Assembly (NCBI RefSeq): GCF_002920575.1
Contig: NZ_PQSQ01000050.1
Span: forward strand, 1-55,623
Reading direction: 5' to 3'
DNA: 55,623 nt
From: Streptomyces sp. Ru73
GTDB taxonomy: Bacteria > Actinomycetota > Actinomycetes > Streptomycetales > Streptomycetaceae
The translations under genes were made by a program, and so were the position numbers. The notes under the pieces are model-generated. The model was not told where the DNA came from and did not search any database. It saw only the letters and a list, made by a program, of their open reading frames with translations. Below, in pieces: positions 32,892-41,450 of the stretch; position 1 is the first letter of the stretch, and each line of letters begins with the position of its first letter.

Positions 32892-32912
32892 ATATGCCCT
32901 TTCAGGGCATAT
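32892..32912. promoter_or_regulatory. Perfect AT-containing palindrome upstream of lipoate ligase
   Basis: ATATGCCCT and AGGGCATAT separated by three bases (TTC), 99 bases upstream of the ligase GTG and 69 bases after the TetR stop. It could be an operator for the ligase gene or a terminator for the tetR transcript; no T-run follows. Confidence 0.45.
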
Positions 32913-32980
32913 CTCGTGTGCGGGAGGGGTCGGGAAGCCAGGGCCGCGAGAGTCCGGGGGCCGGTGGCCGTGGCGGGGGT

Positions 32981-33652
32981 TCAGGGCTCGCGGACCGCGT
33001 AGTCGCCGAGGGAGGACTCCAGCAGGGCGAAGGCCTCTTGGGCGGCTTGTTCGGCCCGGCGGTCGGCCTCGGGCTGGGGGGCGTCCGCGCGCATCAGGGT
33101 GCGTACGAGGCGGAACAGCACGCGGTGGGCGGCGGCCAGCTGGGCCGCCGCGAGGCGCGGCGCGAGGTCGTCGGGGGCGGCGCCGGTCTCCTCGGCGAGG
33201 GCCGCGGCGAGGCGTTCCTCGCGCTGCTCCTCGATCTCGCGTTCGCGGGCCCGCAGGCGCGCGCTGGCGTGCACCATGCGGGCGAAGCCGGGGGAGGAGT
33301 GGCCGGTGAGGACGGGGTGGGCGCCGCCGAGCGCGTCGACGTACGCCCGGTGCAGTGCGTGGTGGGCCGACTCGCCCGGCCGCCGTTCGCGCACCACCCG
33401 CGCGAGGCTGTCGGCGACCAGTTCGTGCGCGTCGAAGACCAGGTCTTCCTTGAGCGGGAAGTAGTTGGTGACGGTCATCTTCGAGACGCCGGCGGCCTCC
33501 GCGATCTCGCTGATGGTCACCTCGTCGAAGCCGCGCTCGATGAAGAGCAGCGTCGCGACGTGCGACAGCCGGTCGCGCGTCTCCTGCTTCTTCCGCTCCC
33601 TGAGGCCGGTACCGGCGGCCGGCCGTGCTTCGCGCTGCTGCATGCGCCTCAT
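32981..33652 (-). CDS. TetR-family regulator of the adjacent exporter
   Basis: 223 residues (ATG 33652; ATG 33643 is an alternative). The HTH is standard TetR: RERKKQETRDRLSHVATLLF, then FDEVTISEIAEAAGVSKMTVTNYFPLKEDLV. The C-terminal ligand domain is all-helical and variable. It diverges from a DHA2-type drug exporter, with an ideal 19-bp dyad over the exporter's -35 box between them, so it almost certainly represses the exporter and itself and releases on binding a toxic compound. Confidence 0.92.
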   Translation of the reverse strand: MRRMQQREARPAAGTGLRERKKQETRDRLSHVATLLFIERGFDEVTISEIAEAAGVSKMTVTNYFPLKEDLVFDAHELVADSLARVVRERRPGESAHHALHRAYVDALGGAHPVLTGHSSPGFARMVHASARLRAREREIEEQREERLAAALAEETGAAPDDLAPRLAAAQLAAAHRVLFRLVRTLMRADAPQPEADRRAEQAAQEAFALLESSLGDYAVREP

Positions 33653-33679
33653 GGTACGCCCCGCTTATGCGCGACCGAT

Positions 33680-33716
33680 ATTTATGGTTGACATAAATTT
33701 TGGTCCATCATAAGTT
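33680..33716 (+). promoter_or_regulatory. TetR operator overlapping the exporter promoter
   Basis: The dyad ATTTATG-GTTGA-CATAAAT (33680-33698, perfect 7-bp arms) covers a consensus -35 TTGACA (33688-33693). 17 bp further is TAAGTT (33711-33716) as -10. AT-rich in a GC-rich genome. Confidence 0.75.
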
Positions 33717-33763
33717 CGCTCGCGACCGTCCCCGCCGACCCCGCGTCCCGCCCTGGAGGTTCC

Positions 33764-35218
33764 TTGAAGCGTTTGGTTGCCGGCCGTACCGGCACTCGGC
33801 CCGTCGGCGCGAGCGCACCCGGCGACGCCGCCGACCGCCTCGACCCCGGGCTGCTGCGGATCGGCTGGGTGCTGATCCTCGGCGCCGTACTGGCCCAGCT
33901 CGACACCACGATCGTGAACGTCGGCGTCGGCTCCATGGCCGAAGGGCTGACCGCCTCGCTCACCGCCATCCAGTGGGTGAGCACCGGCTACCTGCTGGCC
34001 GTCGCTCTGGTGGCTCCGCTCTCCGGCTGGCTGATCCAGCGCGTCGGCGCCAAGCGGATGTGGCTCGCCTCCGTCGCCGTCTTCGTCGCCGCCTCAGCGC
34101 TCGCGGGGCTCGCTTGGTCCCCCGGAGCCCTCATCGGCTTTCGGATCGTGCAGGGGCTCGGCGGCGGGCTGATGCAGCCCATCGGCCAGGCCATCGTCGC
34201 CCGCATCGCGGGGCCCCGGCGGATCGGCAGGCTGGTCGGCATCATCACCATGCCGGTCTCCCTCGCGCCGATCCTGGGCCCGGTGGTCGGCGGCCTCATC
34301 GTGCACGGCGCCGGCTGGCGCTGGCTGTTCTACGTCAACATCCCCATCGGGCTGCTCGCGCTGGTCCTCGCCGCCCGCATCGTCCCCGGCGACCACGGCG
34401 AACGGCAGACCGGGCTGCGGCCCGACGGGCTGGGCCTGGCCCTGCTGCCGCCCGGCCTCGCCGCCCTCGTCTACGCCCTCGCCCAGGTGGGCGGCGGCGG
34501 CCTCGACCCCCTGCAGGCCGCGCTGCTGATCGGCGGGTTCCTGCTGCTGGCCGGGTACGGGGTGCACGCGCTGCGCACCGACCGGGCGCCGCTGATCGAC
34601 CTCCGGCTGTTCGCCGGGCGCGGCTTCACCCTCGCGAGCGTCAACACCTTCCTGCTCGGGGCCGCGCTCTACAGCTCGATGCTGCTGCTGCCGCTCTACT
34701 TCGTCGAGGTACGCGGCATGAGCGCCTTCGAGGCCGCCCTGATGCTGGCCCCGCAGGCCCTCGGCACGGCCGTCGTCACCCCGCTCGCCGGCAAGGTCAC
34801 CGACGCGTACGGGCCGCGGGCCGTGGTGCTCGCGGGCATCCTGCTGACCCTCGCCGGGACCGTGCCGTTCGTCCTGGACGCCGCCGCCGGCACCCTCGGA
34901 CTCGTCGTCGCGCTGTTCGTCAGGGGCGTGGGGCTCGGCGCGATCACCCCGCCCAACGTCGCCGCCACCTACACCTCCGTACAGCGCAGCCAGGTGCCCG
35001 CCGCCACCAGCGCCCGCACCGTGCTCAACCGCATCGGCGGCTCGCTCGGCACGGCCGTGCTCGCCGTCCTCCTGCAGAACGCCCTGTCCGGCGCGGGCGA
35101 CGGCCCTGCGGGCGTGCGCGACGCCTACACGCACACCTTCTGGTGGGCCCTCGCCTTCAGCGCCCTCACCCTCGTCCCGGCCGCGCTGTACCCGAAGCAC
35201 GCGCCCGGCAAGGGCTGA
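33764..35218 (+). CDS. DHA2-family MFS drug exporter
   Basis: 484 residues with about 14 membrane helices. A TTG start is used, since GGAGG lies 6 bases upstream. LAQLDTTIVNVGVGSMAEGL is the DHA2 first-helix motif (LDxTIVNVA), GWLIQRVGAKRMW is motif A, and the TM5 antiporter motif C reads MPVSLAPILGPVVGG. It pumps lipophilic drugs or dyes out with proton exchange. It is divergent from tetR and followed 45 bases later by the mycothiol amidase gene, so together they form a detoxification unit. Confidence 0.93.
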   Translation: MKRLVAGRTGTRPVGASAPGDAADRLDPGLLRIGWVLILGAVLAQLDTTIVNVGVGSMAEGLTASLTAIQWVSTGYLLAVALVAPLSGWLIQRVGAKRMWLASVAVFVAASALAGLAWSPGALIGFRIVQGLGGGLMQPIGQAIVARIAGPRRIGRLVGIITMPVSLAPILGPVVGGLIVHGAGWRWLFYVNIPIGLLALVLAARIVPGDHGERQTGLRPDGLGLALLPPGLAALVYALAQVGGGGLDPLQAALLIGGFLLLAGYGVHALRTDRAPLIDLRLFAGRGFTLASVNTFLLGAALYSSMLLLPLYFVEVRGMSAFEAALMLAPQALGTAVVTPLAGKVTDAYGPRAVVLAGILLTLAGTVPFVLDAAAGTLGLVVALFVRGVGLGAITPPNVAATYTSVQRSQVPAATSARTVLNRIGGSLGTAVLAVLLQNALSGAGDGPAGVRDAYTHTFWWALAFSALTLVPAALYPKHAPGKG

Positions 35219-35263
35219 CGCACCGCTCGTCCTCCCCGTACCTCAACCCCCCTGGAGAAGTAC

Positions 35264-36151
35264 ATGACCGCCACCGTCCGCCCGTCCCGCTCCGGCCTGC
35301 GCCTGATGACCGTCCACGCCCACCCCGACGACGAGTCCAGCAAAGGCGCGGCGACCCTCGTCAAGTACGCCCGCGAAGGCGCCGAGGTCCTGGTGTGCAC
35401 CATGACCGGCGGCGAGCGCGGCGACGTCCTCAACCCCCGCCTCGACACCCCCGAGGTCCGTGCCGAACTCCCCGAGCGCCGCCGGAAGGAGATGGCACGC
35501 GCCCGCGAAATCCTCGGCGTCGACCAGGAGTTCCTCGGCTTCGTCGACTCCGGGATGCCGCCGGAGGACGGGGAGCTGCCCGATGGCTGCTTCGCCCGCC
35601 AGCCGCTGGAGACCGCGGCCCGCCCCCTGGTAGCGGCCGTGCGCGCCTTCCGCCCGCACGTCGTGGTCACGTACGACGAGAACGGCGGCTATCCGCACCC
35701 CGACCACATCAAGACCCACCAGGTCACCGTCGAAGCCTTCGAGGCCGCTGCCGACCCCGGCCGCTACCCCGGTACCGGCGACCCGTGGCAGCCGCTGAAG
35801 CTCTACTACACCTGCGCCTTCAACAAGGAGTACTTCGAGGCCATCGACGCCGCCATGACCGGCGCCGGCCTCGACTCCCCGGCCCGCGGCCTCCTCGACG
35901 ACTGGCCGGACTCCTGGCCCACCTGGGAGACGACCACCCGTGTCGCCTGCGCCGAGTACTTCCCTGTCCGCCGTGCGGCCCTGCTCGCGCACGAGACCCA
36001 GGTCGACCCCGACGGCCCGGAACTCTCCTGCCCGATGGACCTGGAGGCCGCCGCCTGGCCCACCGAGGACTACCACCTGGCCGCCTCGCACGTACGCACC
36101 GAACTGCCCGAGGACGACCTGTTCCATGGCGTGTCCCCGGAGCCTCGCTGA
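35264..36151 (+). CDS. mca: Mycothiol S-conjugate amidase
   Basis: 295 residues of the PIG-L/MshB/Mca zinc-hydrolase family. Zinc ligands are H20 and D23 in HAHPDDES and the later HPDH of YPHPDHIKTH; the catalytic base is D22. TGGERGDVLNP and the Mca-type C-terminus (LYYTCAFNKEYFEAI) separate it from the deacetylase MshB. Mca cleaves mycothiol conjugates of electrophiles to give a mercapturic acid for export and recycled GlcN-Ins. Position behind the DHA2 exporter suggests conjugate cleavage and efflux are linked. Streptomyces usually keeps a separate housekeeping mca, so this may be a second copy. Confidence 0.88.
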   Translation: MTATVRPSRSGLRLMTVHAHPDDESSKGAATLVKYAREGAEVLVCTMTGGERGDVLNPRLDTPEVRAELPERRRKEMARAREILGVDQEFLGFVDSGMPPEDGELPDGCFARQPLETAARPLVAAVRAFRPHVVVTYDENGGYPHPDHIKTHQVTVEAFEAAADPGRYPGTGDPWQPLKLYYTCAFNKEYFEAIDAAMTGAGLDSPARGLLDDWPDSWPTWETTTRVACAEYFPVRRAALLAHETQVDPDGPELSCPMDLEAAAWPTEDYHLAASHVRTELPEDDLFHGVSPEPR

Positions 36152-36156
36152 CCTGC

Positions 36157-36178
36157 CCGCCGGGGTCCCGGCCGGCGG
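36157..36178. terminator. Hairpin between mca and the WYL regulator gene
   Basis: CCGCCGG pairs with CCGGCGG across an 8-base loop, 5 bases after the mca stop and 44 bases from the convergent gene's stop. Confidence 0.55.
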
Positions 36179-36222
36179 TCCGGCAGCCGGCCGTGCCCGC
36201 TCAGGACATCGGTTCCTCGGGG

Positions 36223-37218
36223 TCAGGCGCGGAGGGCGGAGGCCGCGAGGCGGTCGGCGAGCGCGGTGACGAGGTCGCGGAGTGCAGCGGGGCGCTCGAT
36301 GACGAACGGCCGGTCGAGCGAGGCGAGTACGGGAGGCAGCCAGTCGAGCCGCTCCGCCCGCAGCTCGACGCGCAGCCAGCGCTCGGCCGCCGGGTCCTGG
36401 CCCGCCGCCGGCTCGTGCTCCGCCACGCTCGCGACACTGGCGGGCAGGCGGGCGCGGACCTGCTCGACCGTCCCGTGGATCCGCAGGGTCACCTCGTGCC
36501 GGTACGGGGCCGTGGCGAGCGCCGACACCACGCGCTGTGCCGGGCCGGGGCCCGCGGGCACTTCGAAGGAGCCGGGCAGGGTCCGCGCGTCCGTGATGCG
36601 GTCGAGCCGGAAGGTCCGGTCCTCGCCGAGCCGGGCGTCCTGGCCCGTGACGTACCACCGGCCCTCATGCGCGACGATCCCGTACGCGTGCAGCGTGCGC
36701 TCGCTGCGCCGCCCCTCGCGGTCGGTGTAGCGGACCGAGACCGGCCGGCGGTGGCGCACCGCGTCGGCGAGGGTGAGCAGGACCCCGGCGTCCGGGGTGT
36801 CGAACTCTCCGGGCCGTTCCGTGAAGGCGAGGGATTCCAGGAGCGTGTCGAGCCGGCGGGCGAGGTGCCGGGGCAGCACCCGCCGGATCTTCGCCGCTGC
36901 CGTCTCGCTCGCCGTGTGCTGCGTCGTGGTCAGCCCCGCTCGGCGGCCGGCGATCAGGCCGAGGAGTACGGCCAGCGCCTCGTCGTCGCTGAGCATGAGC
37001 GGCGGCAGGCGGTACCCGGGCGCGAGCCGGTAGCCGCCGTAGCGGCCGCGCACCGATTCCACGGGCACGTCCAGGTCGATCAGCTGGTCCACGTACCGCC
37101 GCACGGTGCGCCCCTCGACGCCGAGCCGGTCGGCCAGTTCGGCCACCGTCCGGGTGCCGCCCGACTGCAGCAGCTCCAAGAGTGTCAGCACGCGGGCAGT
37201 GGGTCGGGGCACGAGCAC
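36223..37218 (-). CDS. YafY-type HTH_11/WYL-domain regulator
   Basis: 331 residues. The N-terminal winged helix is RVLTLLELLQSGGTRTVAEL, then LGVEGRTVRRYVDQLIDLDVP (deoR/HTH_11 type). YGGYRLAPGYRLPPLMLSDDEALAVLLGL is the linker typical of YafY-family proteins. The WYL domain lies at about residues 140-220 (YGIVAHEGRWYVTGQD), with a WCX extension after it. WYL domains sense nucleic acid or other ligands. Its GTG start diverges from the glyoxalase-like gene 87 bp away, its probable target. Confidence 0.9.
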   Translation of the reverse strand: MLVPRPTARVLTLLELLQSGGTRTVAELADRLGVEGRTVRRYVDQLIDLDVPVESVRGRYGGYRLAPGYRLPPLMLSDDEALAVLLGLIAGRRAGLTTTQHTASETAAAKIRRVLPRHLARRLDTLLESLAFTERPGEFDTPDAGVLLTLADAVRHRRPVSVRYTDREGRRSERTLHAYGIVAHEGRWYVTGQDARLGEDRTFRLDRITDARTLPGSFEVPAGPGPAQRVVSALATAPYRHEVTLRIHGTVEQVRARLPASVASVAEHEPAAGQDPAAERWLRVELRAERLDWLPPVLASLDRPFVIERPAALRDLVTALADRLAASALRA

Positions 37219-37305
37219 AACCTAGCGCGAATACCGGACCGAATCTGTCCACTATCTCTCCTAGCCTGCGCGGTGCACGCCTTCAGCACAGCCAAGGAGA
37301 TCCCC

Positions 37306-37704
37306 ATGGAGTTCGTCTCGATCCGCATCATCACCGGCGACGTGGCACGCCTCGTCGAGTTCTACGAGCGCGCCACAGGGGTGCGGGCGACGTGGGCCAC
37401 CGAAGAGTTCGCGGAGCTCAGGACCGGTGGTGCCACCCTCGCGATCGCCGGCACCCGCACGGTCCCGCTGTTCGCCCCGGGCTCCGCCCGCCCGGCGGAC
37501 AACCACAGCGTGATCACCGAGTTCCTCGTCGACGACGTGGACCGCGTCCACCAGAACCTGACCGGCTTCGTCACCGACTTCGTCAACGAGCCCACCACGA
37601 TGCCCTGGGGCAACCGGTCGCTGCTGGTCCGTGACCCCGACGGCAACCTCGTCAACTTCTTCACCCCCGTCACCCCGGCGGCCATCGCGAAGTTCGCCCG
37701 CTGA
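37306..37704 (+). CDS. VOC-superfamily (glyoxalase-like) protein
   Basis: 132 residues with AAGGAGA before the ATG at 37306. Two beta-alpha-beta-beta-beta modules of the vicinal-oxygen-chelate fold are seen, beginning FVSIRIITGDVARLVEFYERATG and ending with the metal-side strand SLLVRDPDGNLVNFFTPV. The family includes glyoxalases, fosfomycin/bleomycin resistance proteins and dioxygenases; substrate cannot be told from sequence. Divergent from a YafY/WYL regulator, an arrangement very common in actinomycetes. Confidence 0.85.
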   Translation: MEFVSIRIITGDVARLVEFYERATGVRATWATEEFAELRTGGATLAIAGTRTVPLFAPGSARPADNHSVITEFLVDDVDRVHQNLTGFVTDFVNEPTTMPWGNRSLLVRDPDGNLVNFFTPVTPAAIAKFAR

Positions 37705-37810
37705 CGCCAGCACAGTCGGACCGGGCACGGGCGGACCACGCACCGCCGGACCACGCAACACGGGCGGGCCACGCACCGCCGGCCCCGGCACGGGCCGCCC
37801 CGGCTCGCCG

Positions 37811-38580
37811 CTAGCGGTCCCCGCCCGGTGCAAACCCGGCCAGCAGCCGGGGAAGCGCCTCGCCGATCGGCTCGCGGATGATTTCGTCGGCGAGGGTGTC
37901 GTACGGGGTCGGTTCGGCGTTGACGATGATCAGGCGGGCGCCGTGCTCGGCGGCCAGGCCCGCGAGGGAGGCGGCGGGCTGGACCGACAGGCTGGTGCCC
38001 ACCGCGACGAAGACGTCGCAGTTCTTGGCCACCGTGATCGCCGCGCCGAGCACCTGCGGGTCCAGGCTCTCGCCGAACATCACGGTCGCCGACTTCATGA
38101 TCCCGCGCAGTCCAGGCACTTGGGGTCCGGCTCGCCCGCGGTCACCCTGGCCAGCGCGTCCGTCATCGGCGTGCGCGCGTCGCACTGGGTGCACAGCGCG
38201 GTGCGGGCGCTGCCGTGCAGCTCCAGGACCTTGCGGTCGGGCATCCCGGCGAGCTGGTGCAGCCCGTCGACGTTCTGGGTGATGACGCGGACCGGGACGC
38301 CGGAGCGCGCCAGGCGGGTGACCGCCTCGTGCGCGGCGTTCGGCCGGGCGCGCAGCGCGGGGCCGTCGCGCCGCATCAGCCAGGACCGCCGCCGGATCTC
38401 CGGGTCGGTCATGTAGTACTCGTACGTGACGAGCTTCTCGGCCTCGGGGTCGCGGCGCCACACCCCGTTCGGGCCGCGGTAGTCGGGGATGCCGGAGTCG
38501 GTGGAGATCCCGGCGCCGCTCAGGACGGCGACCAGGGGGCGCGGGGCCGCGCCGGCGGGGGAGTCGTCCGTGCTGCTCAT
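37811..38580 (-). pseudogene. Sir2-family NAD-dependent deacylase, apparent frameshift
   Basis: The N-terminal frame (38580 to 38095) has the sirtuin NAD site GAGISTDSGIPDYRGPNGVW, TQNVDGLHQLAG and catalytic His in LELHGS, and zinc Cys pairs CTQC and CLDC; it then stops. The following frame continues exactly with IMKSATVMFGESL and VAVGTSLSVQPAA through to the end (37811). Adding one G to the GGG in the codons after CLDC restores one protein of about 255 residues. Either the gene is recently inactivated or the sequence has a one-base error. It would deacetylate lysines using NAD, with acetyl-ADP-ribose as product. Confidence 0.8.
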
Positions 38581-38786
38581 CCGGCCAGGGTACGCAGGAG
38601 GCCGGGGGTGGTGACGGGGGACTTGGCCGGGTTGTCGGGTCCGGTTATTTAGCTGTAACCAGAAACTAGCCCAAGATCCGGGACAACCTCTTGCCGGTCA
38701 TCTGTATGCGAAATACGGTCTGCTGCATTCGCTCTTCGTGATCGTTCGTGACCGCGGTTGCCCTGCGGTCCGGCCGTTCGCGTTCG

Positions 38787-38851
38787 CACCACCCATGCAA
38801 GTTGACCGATAGCCACGCAAGTTGATCGTTCGCCGTCTGCACCACTCATGC
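38787..38851 (+). repeat. Nested direct repeats upstream of the peptide importer
   Basis: In the 286-bp gap 38581-38866, CATGCAAGTTGACCG (38794-38808) recurs as CACGCAAGTTGATCG (38814-38828), 20 bp apart, with two mismatches. CACCACCCATGC (38787-38798) recurs as CACCACTCATGC (38840-38851). The array ends 15 bases before the first gene and overlaps its likely promoter (TTGACC at 38802), so it is probably an activator or repressor site. Confidence 0.5.
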
Positions 38852-38866
38852 GGGAGGTAGGACCAC

Positions 38867-40468
38867 GTGCGCCGAACAGCGGCTCTTCTGGGGGTGGCGG
38901 GCCTGCTGGCCGGGACCGTGGGGTGCGGGTCGCTGACCTCGGCCGCCACCGAGGTGGGCGGGGTCCGGATGACCGACCCGCGCCCCGTACGGGACGGCGG
39001 CACCCTCACCGTCGCCCTCAAGTCCGACCCGGACAAGCTCGATCCGAGCCTCGCCCAGACCCTCGTCGGGCGCACCGTCTTCGCGGCCATGTGCGAGAAG
39101 CTGTACGACACCGACCGCACCGGCACGGTGGTGCCGCAGCTGGCGGCGGCCCTCCCGAAGACCTCCGACGGCGGCCGGACCGTGACCATCAAGGTGCGCC
39201 ACGGCCTGACCTTCAGCGACGGCACCCGGCTCGACGCCGCCGCCGTCGCCCGCTCCCTGGAGCGCCACCGCACCCTCGCCGGCTCGGCACGCGCCACCGA
39301 ACTGGGCCCGGTGGTCAAGGCCGAGGCGGCCGGCCCGTACACCGTCCGCATCCGCCTCAAGGAGCCGTACGTCCCGCTCACCGGCGTCCTCGCGGACCGC
39401 GCCGGCATGGTCATGTCCCCGAAGGCGCTGGCGAAGTACGGCAAGAACTTCACCAACCACCCGTCCTGCGTCGGCCCGTTCAGGTACGTCGAACGCGTCG
39501 CGGGCGACCGGATCGTGCTCGCGAAGGACCCGCACTACTACGACGCGGACCAGGTCCACCTGGACCGGGTCGTCTACAAGACGATCACCGACGGCAACGT
39601 ACGGCTGGCCAACCTCCGCTCCGGCGACGTCCAGGTCGGCGACCAGATGGGCCCGGTGGAGGTGCAGAGCTCGCTCACCGAGAAGCAGCTCCAGCTCTTC
39701 ACCTCGCCCTCGCTCGGCTACCAGGGCCTCGGCTTCAACACCGGCAACGTGCACGGCACCGGCCGGAAGCCCGGCAAGCTGAACACGGTCATCGCCCGCG
39801 AGCCGCGCGTCCGCGAGGCGTTCGCGCTCGCCCTGGACCGCAAGCTCATCAACAAGGTCGTCTTCCAGGGCATGTACGAGCCCGCCTGCGGCCCCGTCTC
39901 GCCGGAGTCGGCCATCGCCCCGGGGAAGGCCGGCTGCCCGGCGCGCGACCTGCCGCGCGCCAAGAAGCTGCTGAAGGAAGCCGGCGTCCACCTCCCGGTC
40001 AAGATCGAGCTGAAGGTCTCCACCTCGCCCGAGGACAGCCGCCTCGGCCAGGTGATCCAGGCGATGGCCCGCGAGGCCGGCTTCGACGTGCGGCTGCGGC
40101 CCATGGAGTACGCGACGCTCCTGGAGGAGACCGACGCCGGGCACTACGACGCGTACGTCAGCGGCTGGTCGGGCCGGCTCGACCCGGACGGCAACATCGC
40201 CTCCTTCGTCGGCACGGCGGGCGCCATGAACACCTACGGCATCTCCGACCCGGACATCGACCGGCTGATCGCCGAGGGCCGCACCACTCAGGATCCGGCC
40301 GCACGCGCCCGCGTCTACGGGCGGCTCACCGACCGCATCCGCGACCAGCACGCCCTGATCTACCTCTACCGGCAGAAGAACTACGTGGTGGCGCGGAAGG
40401 ACGTGGCGGGCGTGCGCGTCTACGGCGACGGCCTGGTCCGCGTCAAGGATGCGGGGTACGCCCGATGA
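38867..40468 (+). CDS. Peptide ABC importer, substrate-binding lipoprotein
   Basis: 533 residues (GTG start, GGGAGG upstream). A lipoprotein signal ends LLAGTVGC, so Cys is lipidated and the protein is anchored outside the membrane. The rest is the SBP_bac_5 (DppA/OppA) fold: GGTLTVALKSDPDKLDPSLA, LAAALPKTSDGGRTVTIKVRHGLTFSDGTRL, and DAYVSGWSGRLDPDGNI. It binds oligopeptides or related ligands (nickel or glutathione in some members). First of five genes that overlap or abut; a gamma-glutamyltransferase follows, hinting at gamma-glutamyl peptides as ligand. Confidence 0.92.
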   Translation: MRRTAALLGVAGLLAGTVGCGSLTSAATEVGGVRMTDPRPVRDGGTLTVALKSDPDKLDPSLAQTLVGRTVFAAMCEKLYDTDRTGTVVPQLAAALPKTSDGGRTVTIKVRHGLTFSDGTRLDAAAVARSLERHRTLAGSARATELGPVVKAEAAGPYTVRIRLKEPYVPLTGVLADRAGMVMSPKALAKYGKNFTNHPSCVGPFRYVERVAGDRIVLAKDPHYYDADQVHLDRVVYKTITDGNVRLANLRSGDVQVGDQMGPVEVQSSLTEKQLQLFTSPSLGYQGLGFNTGNVHGTGRKPGKLNTVIAREPRVREAFALALDRKLINKVVFQGMYEPACGPVSPESAIAPGKAGCPARDLPRAKKLLKEAGVHLPVKIELKVSTSPEDSRLGQVIQAMAREAGFDVRLRPMEYATLLEETDAGHYDAYVSGWSGRLDPDGNIASFVGTAGAMNTYGISDPDIDRLIAEGRTTQDPAARARVYGRLTDRIRDQHALIYLYRQKNYVVARKDVAGVRVYGDGLVRVKDAGYAR

Positions 40469-40496
40469 ACCACTCCCCGGCCGCGGGAGGCGCCCG

Positions 40497-41450
40497 ATGA
40501 GCCGCTACCTCCTCACCCGGCTGCGCCAGTCCCTGATCACCCTCTTCCTCGTCAGCGTCGTCGTCTTCGCGGGCATCCGCGCGCTGCCCGGCGACCCGGC
40601 CCTCGCGCTCGCCGGCGAGGAACGCAGCCCGCAGGCGCTCGCCGCGATCCGCGAGGCGTACGGCCTGAACGACAACATCGTGGTCCAGTACGGGCGGTTC
40701 GCCGGCCACGCCCTCACCGGCGACCTCGGCACCTCGGCTCGCACCGGCCTGCCCGTACTCGACTCGATCCGCAACGCCCTCCCCGTCACCCTCGAACTGG
40801 CCGCGCTCTCCCTCCTGCTGGCCGTCGTCCTCGGCATCGGGGCCGGCGTGCTCGCGGCCGTCCGGCGCGGCAAGGCCACGGAATGGCTGGCCAACGCGAT
40901 CGCCCTGCTGGGGCTCTCCGTCCCCACCTTCTGGCTCGGCATCGTCCTCGTGCTGGCCTTCGCCATCGCGGTACCGGTCTTCGCGGCGTCCGGGTACGTG
41001 CCCTTCGGCACCGACCCGGTGGACAACCTGCGGCGCATGGTCCTGCCCGCCGTCGTCCTCGGCTCCGGGCTCGCCGCCGTGGTGATGCGGCAGACCCGCG
41101 GCGCGATGCTCGACAACCTCTCCGCCGACTACGTGCGCACCGCGCGCGCCAAGGGCCTCTCGCGGCGCCAGGTCGTCGGCGGGCACGCGCTGCGCAACAG
41201 CCTGGTGACGGTGGTGACCGTCCTCGGCCTCCAGCTCGGCCACCTGATCTCCGGCGCCGTCGTCACCGAGCAGATCTTCGTCCTGCCCGGCTTCGGCAAG
41301 CTCACCATCGACGCCGTCTTCACCCGCGACTACACGATGCTCCAGGGCGTGGTGCTGTGCACCTCCGCCGCCTACATCCTCGTCAACCTCGCGGTCGATG
41401 TGCTCTATTCGGTCATCGACCCGCGGATCCGGCTCGGAGGCGCCCGATGA
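40497..41450 (+). CDS. Peptide ABC importer, permease 1 (DppB-like)
   Basis: 317 residues with six membrane helices. The N-terminus SRYLLTRLRQSLITLFLVSVVVFAGIRALPGDP is the DppB/OppB signature, and the EAA loop appears as RTARAKGLSRRQVVGGHALRNSL. The ATG at 40497 has GGGAGG 7 bases upstream, 28 bases after the binding-protein stop. It forms the channel with the next gene product, whose start overlaps its stop (ATGA). Confidence 0.94.
   Translation: MSRYLLTRLRQSLITLFLVSVVVFAGIRALPGDPALALAGEERSPQALAAIREAYGLNDNIVVQYGRFAGHALTGDLGTSARTGLPVLDSIRNALPVTLELAALSLLLAVVLGIGAGVLAAVRRGKATEWLANAIALLGLSVPTFWLGIVLVLAFAIAVPVFAASGYVPFGTDPVDNLRRMVLPAVVLGSGLAAVVMRQTRGAMLDNLSADYVRTARAKGLSRRQVVGGHALRNSLVTVVTVLGLQLGHLISGAVVTEQIFVLPGFGKLTIDAVFTRDYTMLQGVVLCTSAAYILVNLAVDVLYSVIDPRIRLGGAR

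Noticed and set aside
38698..39456. ORF on the minus strand over the importer promoter and binding-protein start
   Set aside because: It is antisense to a clear lipoprotein gene and resembles no family.
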